A stretch of DNA of 64,000 nt from assembly GCA_013822735.1 (NCBI GenBank), contig PNKZ01000015.1:79065-143064 (forward strand), read 5' to 3'. The stretch's first letter is position 1; each line of letters opens with the position of its first letter. The notes under the pieces are model-generated. The model was not told the origin of the DNA, did no database searches, and saw only the letters and a list, made by a program, of their open reading frames with translations. Positions 34,910-46,118 of this stretch are shown here, one piece after another. The DNA is from Pirellula sp. Lineage in GTDB: Bacteria > Planctomycetota > Planctomycetia > Pirellulales > PNKZ01. The position numbers were made by a program, and so were the translations under genes.

Positions 34910-35638
34910 ATGCCGTATCGAGCGGCCCTGTGTATTCTTCTTACTCTATTGCCGCTTGCACCTTCGCACGGCTTTGGGGACGCGCCGACCACGTTAGATG
35001 TCGACCAAGCGACGCTTCGAACGTTGCAAGAATTGATCGGCCAATGGAAAGGAGTCGGCCAAGTGCGGCGCGGCTCCGCGAAAGGCTCCTGGATCGAGGT
35101 CGGCGATTGGGCATGGGATTTTACCGACGGTAAATCGGCCGTCGCATTCGCATCGCCTGCGAGCAAGCACTTCCGTGCCGGACGCATCACCGCCGGCGAT
35201 CGACGAGAGATCCTCCTGCTCAAAGCACGCACCGCCGACGGCAAGGAACTCGCGTACGAAGGGGGCCGCCGCGACGACGGTGCCTGGGAGTTTCTCGCCG
35301 TCGACAAAACTCCTACGGCGCAGACTCCGAGCCGTGTAGTTCTTCGCCTGACGGCGGAAGGCAAGCGTCTCATCATGCTTCTCGAGCGGCGCCTCGGCAC
35401 CGCCGACGATGCCTTCGCAACATTGGCCGAAATCGGTTACACGCGCGCAGGCAGCAATTTCGGTCAAGGGTCCGGCGGCCCGAAATGCATCGTCACCGAC
35501 GGCGCGGGAACCATCGCCGTCTCGCACGCGGGCAAGACGTACTATGTCTGCTGTTCCGGTTGCAAGGAACTCTTCGATTCCGAGCCTGAGAAAGTCATCG
35601 CCGACTATCAAGCTCGGATCGCGGCGCCGCACAAGTGA
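34910..35638 (+). CDS. Secreted protein with C-terminal YHS-like domain
   Basis: Signal peptide MPYRAALCILLTLLPLAPSHG; C-terminal GKTYYVCCSGCKELFDSEPEKVIADY. Confidence 0.7.
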   Translation: MPYRAALCILLTLLPLAPSHGFGDAPTTLDVDQATLRTLQELIGQWKGVGQVRRGSAKGSWIEVGDWAWDFTDGKSAVAFASPASKHFRAGRITAGDRREILLLKARTADGKELAYEGGRRDDGAWEFLAVDKTPTAQTPSRVVLRLTAEGKRLIMLLERRLGTADDAFATLAEIGYTRAGSNFGQGSGGPKCIVTDGAGTIAVSHAGKTYYVCCSGCKELFDSEPEKVIADYQARIAAPHK

Positions 35639-35663
35639 CCCGCGAAGTGGGCGAACGTCGAGG

Positions 35664-37124
35664 CTAAAAGGGCTGTTCGAGCAATTCCACAAGCGTACGG
35701 ACCATGCAACCGCTGGCACCGCCGTCGGCCCAGGGGCGCGGCTTATCGTAGAACGCCGGACCGGCGATGTCCAAATGAACCCAAGGCGTCTCCCCGACGA
35801 ATTCTTCCAAGAACTTCGCCGCCGTGATCGCTCCGCCCCAGCGCCCGTCGCCCGTGTTCTTGATGTCGGCAATCTCGCTACGAATATGCTCGGAATATTC
35901 GGGGAACATCGGCAATTGCCAGAGCGGCTCGCCTGCGCGACGGGCCGCGGCCAGCACGGCGTCGCACCATGATTGATCGTTGGAAAAGGCGCCGGCCGTC
36001 TCAGTTCCGAGCGCAACGACGCACGCCCCGGTCAGCGTCGCCAGGTCGACGATCCGCGCCGGCTTATGATCAAGGGCCACGTTCAAAACGTCGGCCAAAA
36101 CGAGCCGGCCTTCGGCGTCGGTGTTCAATACCTCGATCGTTTTACCGCTACGGGCAGTCAGCACGTCGCCCAGTTTCATCGCCGCGCCGCCGGTCATGTT
36201 TTCGACCAGCCCGACGAGCCCGATCAGATTGATCGGTAGTTTGAGCTTGGCCGCGGCTTGCATTACCGCGAGCACCGTGGCGGCGCCGGCCATGTCGCAT
36301 TTCATCGTGGTCATCGAATCGGTCGGCTTGAGCGAAAGGCCGCCGGAATCAAACGTCACTCCCTTGCCGACAAGCGCCGTCGCCGGCTCGTTCTTCCCCC
36401 CGCGATACTCCAAAATCACTAGGCGCGGGGGCCGTTCGGAACCTTGCGAAACCGCAAGGAGCGAGCCGCAACGCTCTCGTTCCAGCCGAGCACCGTCCCA
36501 AACTTCGCAGGCAATACCGCTTTCCTCGGCAACTCGTTGCGCAGCCAGGGCGAACGACTCCGGATACATCGCATGCGGCGGTTCATTGACCAGGTGCCGA
36601 GCCAAGTTCATCGCTTCGCCGATCGCCTTACCGCGCGCCACCGATTTCACCTGATCGCCTGCCACGAGGATCTTGCCGGGTGCGTGGCGTTTCTTTTCTT
36701 TGCGATAGAGATCCTGGCCTGCGCTGCCGACAATCGCGCCTGCCGCCACGGCTGATTCCTGATCGATCGTCGGGCCTTCCGCCAGGAAAAAGGCAACCGA
36801 TCCACGCGCCTTAGTGGAAAGACATCGGGCGGCGGCGGCGGCGGCGCGATACACCGTAGACGCGTCGCAGCGCGCAGCATCGCCCATGCCGACCAGGACG
36901 ACAAGCGGCGCACGGACACCCGGTACCGAGTGTAGAGTAGTCAGCTCAAAAAGCTTACCGGTCGCCTCTTTCCTTTCCAAAAGTCCGCGTATGATTCCAT
37001 GGCTCGCTTCGTCGATTTGGCGCGTCGATTCCGTAAAGGTTTCGTCGCTCCACAGCCCCACCACCACGGCATCGCACGCCAGTGAGGCAACGCTCCGACG
37101 ATCCGTTTGAACTTCTACTTTCAT
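35664..37124 (-). CDS. pepA: Leucyl aminopeptidase (M17 family)
   Basis: VGKGVTFDSGGLSLKP, KCDMAGAATV, NTDAEGRLVLADVL signatures; internal start MKVEVQTD. Confidence 0.95.
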   Translation of the reverse strand: MKVEVQTDRRSVASLACDAVVVGLWSDETFTESTRQIDEASHGIIRGLLERKEATGKLFELTTLHSVPGVRAPLVVLVGMGDAARCDASTVYRAAAAAARCLSTKARGSVAFFLAEGPTIDQESAVAAGAIVGSAGQDLYRKEKKRHAPGKILVAGDQVKSVARGKAIGEAMNLARHLVNEPPHAMYPESFALAAQRVAEESGIACEVWDGARLERERCGSLLAVSQGSERPPRLVILEYRGGKNEPATALVGKGVTFDSGGLSLKPTDSMTTMKCDMAGAATVLAVMQAAAKLKLPINLIGLVGLVENMTGGAAMKLGDVLTARSGKTIEVLNTDAEGRLVLADVLNVALDHKPARIVDLATLTGACVVALGTETAGAFSNDQSWCDAVLAAARRAGEPLWQLPMFPEYSEHIRSEIADIKNTGDGRWGGAITAAKFLEEFVGETPWVHLDIAGPAFYDKPRPWADGGASGCMVRTLVELLEQPF

Positions 37125-37347
37125 ACTCGTTTCATCCGATAAATGGGGGGGATTCGACGGACACAACCCGCGAGCGGCGGTGCATGACTTCGCTCTTCGA
37201 ACGGTCGGGGCGTTTCTAGCGGCTGTTATACCAAAAACAGAATGAGCGGAATCGGCACGGTAACTGCGTCGACAAAAACTCTTGGCTGGGAGGCCAATCA
37301 GAAGCTTCGTCAAGGACGCGTAGCCTTCTCCTTCGTCCGGGACAACT

Positions 37348-38400
37348 ATGAGTCAACTTAATCACTGGAATCCGGTCGCTTTATCGAGCGCCCTGGGTAC
37401 GAAACCTCTCGGCATCAAACTATCCGGTCACGAAATCGTGCTGTTTCGCAGCGCCGACGGCTCCCCGGGCGCCATAGACGATTCCTGCGTGCACCGACGA
37501 ATGCGTCTGAGTTGCGGCACGGTCGAACGCGGCTGCCTGGTGTGCCCTTACCACGGCTGGAAGTTTCACGCCGACGGCTACGCGGAAAGCCCCGGCACTC
37601 CCCGCATGCGCGGCCGGACCGAATCTTACGACGTGCGCGAGGCTCAGGGACTTCTTTGGCTCAAGCCGCGCGACTGCGAAGCCGAGTTTCCTCGATTCAA
37701 AGAAGACGACTTCCATGCACTAGGGGCGATGCACCACGTCGCAGAAGCGCCCCTGGAAGTAACGCTCGACAACTTCAGCGAAGTCGAGCACACGCCGATG
37801 ACCCATAAGTTGTTCGGGTACGACTTGAACCGCATGGCCGAGGTGACGTGCGACGTGACGACCGATCACGATACGGCTCATTGCCGAACGGTCGGTCCGC
37901 ACAAGCCGATCGATGCTTGGATTCGCGGCGTAATGGGGGTTGGTAAAAACGTCGAATTCGTCGACGAGTGGGACACCTACTATTCGCCGGTCCATATGGT
38001 GATCGACCATTCGCTACGCGACGTCGATACGGGCAAGCCGGGGCGCATCCAGTATCGCGTGCACGTCTTCTTCACCGAGATCGACGAGAAGCAAACCAAC
38101 GTCTTCACCGTGCTCCATGTGAAATCGCATTTCCCGGGCCCGAAGCAAGGCATGCGGATCATCGGCCCTTGGATCAAGCGCTTTGCGAGCAACGAGATTG
38201 AATACGATTGCCAGATGCTCAAGCGGCTCGCCGACACGAGTCCGGATCTCATTGGCTTGAAGCTTTCGCGCTTCGACAAACTCCTCCACATCAACCGCGA
38301 GCGCATCCAGCGTATTTATCGAGGGATCGACCTCCCGCCGATGCGCACCAGCTTGCTGGGAGATGCCGTGACGCAGAACCGCCAGGATCACGTGCATTAG
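37348..38400 (+). CDS. Rieske [2Fe-2S] aromatic ring-hydroxylating oxygenase-like protein
   Basis: CVHRRMRLSCGTVERGCLVCPYHGWKF (CxH...CxxH); non-haem iron region DNFSEVEHTPMTHK. Confidence 0.88.
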   Translation: MSQLNHWNPVALSSALGTKPLGIKLSGHEIVLFRSADGSPGAIDDSCVHRRMRLSCGTVERGCLVCPYHGWKFHADGYAESPGTPRMRGRTESYDVREAQGLLWLKPRDCEAEFPRFKEDDFHALGAMHHVAEAPLEVTLDNFSEVEHTPMTHKLFGYDLNRMAEVTCDVTTDHDTAHCRTVGPHKPIDAWIRGVMGVGKNVEFVDEWDTYYSPVHMVIDHSLRDVDTGKPGRIQYRVHVFFTEIDEKQTNVFTVLHVKSHFPGPKQGMRIIGPWIKRFASNEIEYDCQMLKRLADTSPDLIGLKLSRFDKLLHINRERIQRIYRGIDLPPMRTSLLGDAVTQNRQDHVH

Positions 38401-38418
38401 CAGTCGTCGAGCGGTCGC

Positions 38419-39486
38419 CTACGAGATTCGGCGGCGAATGTTTTCGCCGGTGACGGGGGAAATAACGCCCCGTTCGCAGACGATGCCGCGTATCAATCGG
38501 GCAGGCGTGACGTCGAACGCCGGGTTATACACTTTCACGCCGACGGGCGCAGTCTGTCGGCCGAAGCCGTGCGTCACTTCGCGCGGGTCACGCTCTTCGA
38601 TCGGAATGCCGCAACCGTCGACAAGTGTTAAATCAAAGGTGCTTGAAGGCGCCGCCACGTAGAACGGCACGTCGTGCGCCGCGGCGAGTACGGCGACGCC
38701 ATATGTCCCAATCTTGTTGGCCGTGTCGCCGTTCGCGGCGATGCGATCGGCGCCGACCACGACCGCTTGCACGCGACCTTCGCGCATTACTTGCGCCGCC
38801 ATGTTGTCGCAAATCAGCGTCACATCGAAGCCGCGCCGCTGCAATTCCCAAGCTGTGAGACGAGCTCCCTGCAAGAGCGGCCGGGTTTCGTCGACGAACA
38901 CCCGCAGGTGTTTTCCTTGTTCTTGCGCGGCGTAGAGCAGAGCCAGCGCAGTACCGTATTCACTGGTCGCCAACGCTCCGGCGTTACAATGGGTGAGCAC
39001 GCCGTCGCCGTCGTTAAGCAAAGCCGCGCCATGCGCGCCGATCGCACGGCACATCGCGGCGTCTTCCTCGTGGATCCGCCGCGCCTCATCGAGCAACATC
39101 GATTGCAGCAACTCATGAGGAACGAGTCCGCGCTGCAACTCCGCGGATTGCCGCATCCGGTCGAGCGCCCAAAACAAATTCACGGCCGTCGGCCGGCTCG
39201 TGGCCAGATACCGGCAGGTTTCGTCGAGCCGAGCGAAGAAGTCCGCCTCGTTGAGGTCGACCGCTCCTTGCACGCCCAGACAGACGCCGTATGCGGCGGC
39301 AACGCCGATGGCCGGAGCGCCTCGCACGCGCAACGAACGAATCGCCTCGAAGAGCGTCGCCGTGTCGCGACACGCGACATACTTCGCTTCCGTCGGCAAG
39401 AGCGTTTGGTCGAGCAGGTCGAGATAACCGTCGACATCGCCGACCCAGCGGAGGGTGGCGAATTCCGTGTCGTTGCTACGCATCAC
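38419..39486 (-). CDS. mtnA: S-methyl-5-thioribose-1-phosphate isomerase
   Basis: RVRGAPAIGVAAAYG, THCNAGALAT, VDETRPLLQGARLTAWEL, GADRIAANGDTANKIGTY. Confidence 0.93.
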   Translation of the reverse strand: MMRSNDTEFATLRWVGDVDGYLDLLDQTLLPTEAKYVACRDTATLFEAIRSLRVRGAPAIGVAAAYGVCLGVQGAVDLNEADFFARLDETCRYLATSRPTAVNLFWALDRMRQSAELQRGLVPHELLQSMLLDEARRIHEEDAAMCRAIGAHGAALLNDGDGVLTHCNAGALATSEYGTALALLYAAQEQGKHLRVFVDETRPLLQGARLTAWELQRRGFDVTLICDNMAAQVMREGRVQAVVVGADRIAANGDTANKIGTYGVAVLAAAHDVPFYVAAPSSTFDLTLVDGCGIPIEERDPREVTHGFGRQTAPVGVKVYNPAFDVTPARLIRGIVCERGVISPVTGENIRRRIS

Positions 39487-39489
39487 GAG

Positions 39490-40467
39490 TTAGTAGTTGG
39501 GAGTGGGCGGGCGATAACGCCGCATATCGAGCGAGCGGAAGTACTCGATCGTCTTTCCAAGGCCCTCGCTGAGCGGAACCTTCGGTTCCCAGTCCAACCA
39601 CTTCTTCGCGAGCGTGATGTCAGGTTTGCGCTGCTTCGGGTCGTCCGACGGGAGCGGCTTCTCGATAATGCGGCTCTTGGTACCGGTCTGCTTGATCACG
39701 AGTTCGGCAAGTTCGCGAATCGTAAACTCGCCCGGGTTCCCAAGGTTTACCGGGCCGACAAATTCGTCCGGCCCTTCCATCATGCGAATCATGCCTTCGA
39801 TCAGGTCGTCACGGAAGCAGAAGCTACGAGTCTGTGAGCCGTCGCCGAAGATTGTGATGTCTTGGCCGTTGAGAGCCTGGTAGATGAAGTTGGAGACCAC
39901 GCGGCCGTCGAACGGATGCATGCCGGGGCCGTAGGTGTTGAAAATCCGGATGACGCGGATGTTCACCTTGTTCATTCGCCAATAGTCGAAGAACAATGTC
40001 TCGGCCGCGCGCTTACCTTCGTCGTAGCAAGCTCGGGTCCCGATCGGATTGACGTTGCCGCGGTACGACTCCGGTTGCGGATGAATTTCCGGATCACCGT
40101 AAACTTCGCTCGTGGAAGCTTGCAGCACCTTAGCGTGGCAGCGTTTGGCCATGCCCAAGATATTGATCGCCCCGAGCACCGACGTCTTCATCGTCTTGAT
40201 CGGGTTGTATTGATAGTGGCCGGGCGCCGCGGGGCAGGCAAGATTGTAGATTTCGTCGACTTCGAGCCACAGCGGATGCGTGACGTCGTGCCGCAAGAGT
40301 TCAAAATTCGGCGAACCGAGCAAATGCGACAGGTTCGACTTCTGGCTCGTAAAGAAGTTGTCGACGCAGATGACGTCGTGCCCCGCCCCGACAAGTCGAG
40401 TACAGAGCAGGGAACCAAGAAATCCGGCGCCGCCGGTGACGAGAATGCGTTTAAGTTTACCGCCCAC
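39490..40467 (-). CDS. NAD-dependent epimerase, UDP-glucuronate decarboxylase-like
   Basis: [73 protein letters not shown]. Confidence 0.92.
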   Translation of the reverse strand: MGGKLKRILVTGGAGFLGSLLCTRLVGAGHDVICVDNFFTSQKSNLSHLLGSPNFELLRHDVTHPLWLEVDEIYNLACPAAPGHYQYNPIKTMKTSVLGAINILGMAKRCHAKVLQASTSEVYGDPEIHPQPESYRGNVNPIGTRACYDEGKRAAETLFFDYWRMNKVNIRVIRIFNTYGPGMHPFDGRVVSNFIYQALNGQDITIFGDGSQTRSFCFRDDLIEGMIRMMEGPDEFVGPVNLGNPGEFTIRELAELVIKQTGTKSRIIEKPLPSDDPKQRKPDITLAKKWLDWEPKVPLSEGLGKTIEYFRSLDMRRYRPPTPNY

Positions 40468-40661
40468 GCTGCGTAAGCTCCGACATCGAAGATTGAAGAT
40501 CGTAGAAGTGTCGAGCGATCATACGGAGACCGATCGAGTGTCGACGCAGGACGTCGGCACCGCCCCTTCGCAGCGGCGAACCATCAGTATAACATGAAGT
40601 ATTGCGATGGAGCGGGCCTGATTTTTACACGTCTCGACAAGTTCTCAGGGCGACGGCACGG

Positions 40662-43043
40662 ATGGACGACCCACTGTTGGCAAACCTGACACGAGCACAA
40701 CAGGAAGCAGTCCTGCACGTCGATGGTCCGCTCCTCATTCTCGCAGGGCCCGGCAGCGGTAAGACGCGGGTCGTCACGCATCGCATCGCCAACATGTTGC
40801 GAACGGGCATTCCTCCGCAACGCATTCTGGCACTGACGTTTACGAACAAAGCTGCCGAGGAAATGCGTCGTCGCGTCGAGCGATTGGCCCCCGGCAAACA
40901 GGTTTGGGTAAGCACATTTCATCGTTTCTGCGCAAAACTCTTGCGCGAACATGGCAGGCTCGTCGGTCTAGAAGAAAACTTTACGATTTACGACACGTCC
41001 GATAGCCAGTCGACGCTCAAGCGAACGATCGAACTGCTCGACATCGACACCGGGCATTTCACGCCGCAACAAATTGCCCACCATATTAGCTGGGCGAAAA
41101 ACAACCTGATTCCCGCAGCGCAATACCAGCCGCGGCCGGGCCACCCGCTTGGAGCGATCGCCGCCAAAATCTATCCGGCGTACCAACAAGCATTGCTGCA
41201 AGCGAACGCCGTCGATTTCGACGACATGCTCCTCCATGTGGCGATGCTGCTCCGCGAAAGCCCGGAGGTGCGCACGTTGCTCGACTCGCGCTATCGCTAC
41301 ATCATGGTCGACGAGTACCAGGACACGAACCTGGCGCAGTACGCAATCGTCCGCGCGCTCTCGATGGATTACCCGAACCTTTCGGTCACCGGCGATCCGG
41401 ACCAATCGATCTATGGTTGGCGCGGGGCGAACATCAGCAACATTCTGGAGTTCGAAAACGACTACCCCGACGTCCACGTCGTGCGGCTTGAGCAAAACTA
41501 TCGCAGCACGAAGGCCATTCTTAGGGCTGCGGCGTCGCTCATCGCTTACAACAAGCGCCGCAAGGAAAAGGACCTGTTCACCGACAATGGCGAAGGCAAC
41601 GCCGTTCGCCTGACGACATACTTGAGCAATCGCGAGGAAGCGGAGTCGATTGCGGCCCGCATTGTGGCCGAGGTGCGCGCCGGTCGGCGACGCCCGCGCG
41701 ACTTCGCCGTCTTCTATCGCGTGAACGCCTTGTCGCGGTCGCTGGAATTCGCGTTTCGCGACGCCGGGGTGCCGTATCAGATCGTCAACGGCGTCGAATT
41801 CTTCCAACGACAGGAAATCAAAGACGTCATGGCGTACCTGCGGTTGCTCAACAACCCTTCCGACGACGAAGCGTTCTTGCGCGTCGTCAACACGCCTACG
41901 CGCGGCATCGGCAAGACTTCGCTGAAACGCCTCGCCGAATTCTCGCGCGCCCATCGGCAAACCATGCTCACCGTCGCCCGAAACGTCGAGCGGGTCGACG
42001 GCATCGGCAAGAAGCCCGCCGCGGCAATCCGCGAATTCGCCGCGCTCGTCGACCGCCTCGCGCAGCTCACGCTCAAGCCGGTTGAAGAGTTGCTCGGGCA
42101 CGTCTTGAGCGAATCGGGCTACCAAGCGCATTTGCAAGCCTCGGACGAAGCGGCCGATGAAGAACGGCTGGCGAACGTCGAAGAACTCCTCACCGTGGCC
42201 CGCAACTTCGACGAGCGCATCCCCGGCGAAGGCCGCCTGGAAGAATTCCTCGAAGAGATCTGCTTGGTCAACGACACCGACTTCCTCGACGGCGAAGAAG
42301 ACCGCGTGACGTTGATGACACTGCATGCCTCGAAGGGTCTTGAGTTCCCCGTAGTGTTTCTCACCGCCGTCGAGCATGGGTTGCTGCCGCACGAACGGAG
42401 CCGCGAGCATCCGGACGAAGTCGAGGAAGAACGCCGGTTGATGTTCGTCGGCATGACGCGCGCTCAGGAAGAGCTCAACCTGAGTCTGGCTCGCTATCGG
42501 GAGTTTCGCGGCCAGCGGCGGTTGACGGTGCCGAGCCAATTCCTGATGGAGCTGCCTGTTGCGGAATTCGAACGCAACGAAGCTTCCGAGCGCGTTTGGG
42601 ATACGTTTGCGGAATACCCGTCCACGAACGACGTCGACGAACACGTGCACCCAGAGGCGCCCGACGCGGCACACTTCCAGCCCACCGCGCCGCACGGCGA
42701 CGCTGCCGACGACGACGGCCCGGATCAGCAAAGCGACGTGTCGTTCGATATCGATTCGTTCGACGCTCCTGCGACGCGTGCCACGAGTGCGCCCGCCCCG
42801 AGTTTCAGCCTGCGGACCGCCGCAGAGCTTGCCGGCCATGACGTCAAGATGCCGTTGCCGCCGGCCGTATCGCCCGACTTGTTTCATCAAGGTATGGTCG
42901 TGCGTCATCCGGAGTACGGTATCGGCAAGATCTTGGCGCTCAGCGGCGCCGGCGTCAAACGCATGGCGACGGTTTCGTTTCCTCCCGTGGGTCAAAAGAA
43001 GTTCATCCTCGCGCAAAGCCCGCTCCGTCCGGCAAAGGGTTAG
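40662..43043 (+). CDS. ATP-dependent DNA helicase, UvrD/PcrA family
   Basis: LILAGPGSGKTRVVTHRIA, DEYQDTN, VTGDPDQSIYGWRGA, LEQNYRST, TLMTLHASKGLEFPVVFL. Confidence 0.95.
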   Translation: MDDPLLANLTRAQQEAVLHVDGPLLILAGPGSGKTRVVTHRIANMLRTGIPPQRILALTFTNKAAEEMRRRVERLAPGKQVWVSTFHRFCAKLLREHGRLVGLEENFTIYDTSDSQSTLKRTIELLDIDTGHFTPQQIAHHISWAKNNLIPAAQYQPRPGHPLGAIAAKIYPAYQQALLQANAVDFDDMLLHVAMLLRESPEVRTLLDSRYRYIMVDEYQDTNLAQYAIVRALSMDYPNLSVTGDPDQSIYGWRGANISNILEFENDYPDVHVVRLEQNYRSTKAILRAAASLIAYNKRRKEKDLFTDNGEGNAVRLTTYLSNREEAESIAARIVAEVRAGRRRPRDFAVFYRVNALSRSLEFAFRDAGVPYQIVNGVEFFQRQEIKDVMAYLRLLNNPSDDEAFLRVVNTPTRGIGKTSLKRLAEFSRAHRQTMLTVARNVERVDGIGKKPAAAIREFAALVDRLAQLTLKPVEELLGHVLSESGYQAHLQASDEAADEERLANVEELLTVARNFDERIPGEGRLEEFLEEICLVNDTDFLDGEEDRVTLMTLHASKGLEFPVVFLTAVEHGLLPHERSREHPDEVEEERRLMFVGMTRAQEELNLSLARYREFRGQRRLTVPSQFLMELPVAEFERNEASERVWDTFAEYPSTNDVDEHVHPEAPDAAHFQPTAPHGDAADDDGPDQQSDVSFDIDSFDAPATRATSAPAPSFSLRTAAELAGHDVKMPLPPAVSPDLFHQGMVVRHPEYGIGKILALSGAGVKRMATVSFPPVGQKKFILAQSPLRPAKG

Positions 43044-43154
43044 AAAATACATGTAGATGCCGACCGCTTGCCTCCGTTTTCTCATCTAGCGAATCGCGCC
43101 TGCGCATCTGCGGCAAGATTTAACGGCGAACGATCCCACGAACGAGAACGAACC

Positions 43155-44816
43155 ATGTATCGCACGCCGCTCGTAATTACGGCGATCCTGATAGCACTGG
43201 CGAGCTTGCTGCCGGCTCTTGCCCAACGCCCCGGTCCGCCGCCGGGCGGTCCCTTCCATCGCCCTCCTGCCGCGCGCGAAGTAGACAACACCGTCCCCCG
43301 CCGCAGCGCAAGCGAAGACCGCAAGGCGCAGCAAGGGCTCATCCACAACGCCGATCTGGAGATCGCTTCCGCGGGCGACAAGCTCCCGCTCGGCTTCGAA
43401 GCCGAAGGAGATTTTCGGTACAGCTACCTCGGCAACCCTGCGACCGATCGCACCGGCTGGGGCGTCCGCTTTGCGTCGGGCGAAGACCTCGATGGCGACG
43501 GCTCGCGCCAAGCGCGCCTCACCTACACCGTGCGCAACCTGCCAAGCGACGCAAGCCGGTGGTATCGATTCCGCATTCGCGCGTTGGCACAAGAAAAGTT
43601 CTCCTCCGCCAAGAAGCAACTCTACCTCAAAGCGGAGTTCTTTGCCGACGACGGCAGAAACTCCCTCGATTCGATCTCGCAAAACATCTACGGCTCGTTG
43701 GAACAACTGCGGCGCGACGTGCCGAGCGGCGCAACGGGCGATCTGGCGACCGCAATCTGGCGCGGCTATGCGATGGAGTTCCGCACGCCGTTTCCGGAAA
43801 TCGATACGTTGAGACTGACCATCGGCTTCCGCGACGGCGACGGTCCGGCCCAGCGCGCCGAATTTCTCATCGACGAGGTCGACCTCGAGCAAATCCCCGA
43901 GCCGGCGGAGTACGTCGCCGCGGTCGCCGAGCGCTCCTCGCAACGGAGCACGCCGCGGCAGCCGCCGGCCTTGGCAAAGCTCGTGCCTCTCGGAGGTCGC
44001 TGGTATTACGATCCGCGCGAAGACGCCTCGCGAAAAATTCCGAAACAGTTCGACCACACGAACGCCGATCGGCTCCACTACCTCACCGACCGCCTCGAAA
44101 CGCCGTTCGCCGACAACATGTCGGCCTGGCTGCGGCGCGGCTACCTCGACCTCGGCGGCAACAAGCTCGAGCAAGATCGGTTCGTGCCGGACAATCTCGT
44201 GATCACCTTCACCGCCACGCAGATGGTGCTTCGGTCGCATAACATCCCGAACCATCCGACAGCCGTATTCCCCGACGCCGCGCGCGTGCTCGACGGCTCG
44301 CCAAACTTCATCCGCGAGCAGATCAGCACCTACTACGTGCCGCTGGAGCCGCGTGAGAATCCGAAGCGCAAGGCCATGCTCGGCTACACGACGCGCGACG
44401 CCATGCCGCCGGGCCCCATCGGCGTCGCGGTTAACGGAGTCGTGTTTTTCGATCCGTACGACGCGGAAGCGGTCGAGGCGTTCTGGCGGCTCGATCGCTG
44501 CTGCGGCCATCCGAGCCCGATGCAGCAGTATCACTACCACAAGTATCCCGTCTGCGTGAAGTCTCCCTGGTCCGACGACGGCACCGGCCATTCGCCGCTA
44601 ATTGGCTTCGCATTCGACGGCTATCCGGTGTTCGGCCCGTACGAAGCCAAGGGAGTCATGGCAAAAGATTCCACGGAGAACCCGCTCAACGAATTCAACC
44701 TCCACACCGACCCGGCCCGCGGTCCGCACTACCACGTCACGCCGGGAAAATTCCCGCACATCCTCGGCGGCTACTGGGGCATTGCCGACCCGATGAACGC
44801 TCGCCGAGGCAGGTAG
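43155..44816 (+). CDS. YHYH domain-containing secreted protein
   Basis: QQYHYHKYPVCVKSPWSDDGTGHSPLIGFAFDGYPVFGPYE; signal peptide MYRTPLVITAILIALASLLPALA. Confidence 0.85.
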   Translation: MYRTPLVITAILIALASLLPALAQRPGPPPGGPFHRPPAAREVDNTVPRRSASEDRKAQQGLIHNADLEIASAGDKLPLGFEAEGDFRYSYLGNPATDRTGWGVRFASGEDLDGDGSRQARLTYTVRNLPSDASRWYRFRIRALAQEKFSSAKKQLYLKAEFFADDGRNSLDSISQNIYGSLEQLRRDVPSGATGDLATAIWRGYAMEFRTPFPEIDTLRLTIGFRDGDGPAQRAEFLIDEVDLEQIPEPAEYVAAVAERSSQRSTPRQPPALAKLVPLGGRWYYDPREDASRKIPKQFDHTNADRLHYLTDRLETPFADNMSAWLRRGYLDLGGNKLEQDRFVPDNLVITFTATQMVLRSHNIPNHPTAVFPDAARVLDGSPNFIREQISTYYVPLEPRENPKRKAMLGYTTRDAMPPGPIGVAVNGVVFFDPYDAEAVEAFWRLDRCCGHPSPMQQYHYHKYPVCVKSPWSDDGTGHSPLIGFAFDGYPVFGPYEAKGVMAKDSTENPLNEFNLHTDPARGPHYHVTPGKFPHILGGYWGIADPMNARRGR

Positions 44817-44942
44817 CCGCCTGTTTCCAGCAGCCGCTGCGGCACATCGCATCAAGCAGGCGGCAATTGTTGCCTGAGCCGGCATCGCGGAGTAGCCTCT
44901 AAGCTTGCCTTCGCAACTCCCGAGCTTTCGAGGTTCCTCCGC

Positions 44943-46061
44943 ATGTCTCTCTCTCGCCGATCGCTGCTGCAACGCGGCACCGCCTACGCGCTCGCCGCCG
45001 GATTCGCATCGCCTTTCGTACATGGCGCCGAGCCGGCCAAGCCCCAAGCGCCTACAAAACCAAAAGCCGCGGCAAAGTCCAAAGCAAATCCCTATGCCGA
45101 TGCCGTTTTTGTCGACGGCGAACCGTCGCAACCGGCTGCGGACTCGTTCACCGTCGTCGTGATGCCCGATACGCAGCACTACAGCGAGAAATTTCCCGAG
45201 CAATTTCATGCGCAAACGGAATGGATCGTCAAGAACGTGAAGAACCGCCGCATTTCCGCGGTGCTGCAGCTCGGCGACGTCACGAATCACAACGCCGCCG
45301 CCGAATGGGAAGTCGCTCAAAAGGCGATGTCGAAGCTCGACGGCATAGTCCCGTACTTCATCACGCTCGGCAATCACGATTACAGCGAGCGGGGCGGGTG
45401 CAGCGATCGCACGACGCAATACAACGACTACTTTCCGCTTGCCAAGTTTCGCGAACGCCCCAACTTCGGCGGCACCTACGACCGCGAACCGGAACGGATG
45501 GAAAACAGTTATCAAACGTTCGCCGTGGGCGGACGAAAGTTCCTTGTGCTATCGCTCGAATTCGGACCGCGTAACGACGTCGTACGCTGGGCCAACGAAG
45601 TCGCCGCCAACTATGCCGATCACGAAGCGATTCTCATTACGCACGCCTACATGTATTACGACGAAACGCGTTACGATTGGGCCAAATACGGCGAAAGCCA
45701 AACCTGGAACCCGCACCGCTACAAGGTCGCACTCAACTCGAAGGACGACGTCAACGACGGCGAACAACTCTGGCAGAAGCTTGTGAGCAAGCACGAGAAC
45801 TTCATTCTTACGCTCAACGGACACGTAATCGGCGACGGCCTCGGTCGCACCGTCACGAAAACGCCGGCAGGCCGCGACGTACACCAGGTGCTCGTCAACT
45901 ATCAAATGAAACCCAACGGCGGCGACGGCTGGCTGCGCCTGCTCGAATTCAAAGCCGACGGCCGTTCGGTGGCCGTCAGCGATTACTCGCCGACTTTAAA
46001 GCGACAAAACGTCTCGAAGCAAAATCGTTTCGACATGACGATGTCGCCGGTGTCCGGCTAG
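44943..46061 (+). CDS. Calcineurin-like metallophosphoesterase with Tat-like signal
   Basis: SRRSLLQRG; VVVMPDTQHYSE; LQLGDVTNHN; LGNHDY. Confidence 0.88.
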   Translation: MSLSRRSLLQRGTAYALAAGFASPFVHGAEPAKPQAPTKPKAAAKSKANPYADAVFVDGEPSQPAADSFTVVVMPDTQHYSEKFPEQFHAQTEWIVKNVKNRRISAVLQLGDVTNHNAAAEWEVAQKAMSKLDGIVPYFITLGNHDYSERGGCSDRTTQYNDYFPLAKFRERPNFGGTYDREPERMENSYQTFAVGGRKFLVLSLEFGPRNDVVRWANEVAANYADHEAILITHAYMYYDETRYDWAKYGESQTWNPHRYKVALNSKDDVNDGEQLWQKLVSKHENFILTLNGHVIGDGLGRTVTKTPAGRDVHQVLVNYQMKPNGGDGWLRLLEFKADGRSVAVSDYSPTLKRQNVSKQNRFDMTMSPVSG

Positions 46062-46118
46062 GTTAAGCCGCGGCGAACTCGAGCCACGAATCGACGCAAC
46101 CCTCGAATCGATTGCGAC

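Noticed and set aside
40968-43085. 705-aa minus-strand ORF opposite the UvrD-like helicase
   Set aside because: Shadow ORF; the plus strand has unambiguous helicase motifs throughout.
43086-44591. 501-aa minus-strand ORF opposite the YHYH protein
   Set aside because: Shadow ORF with biased composition.
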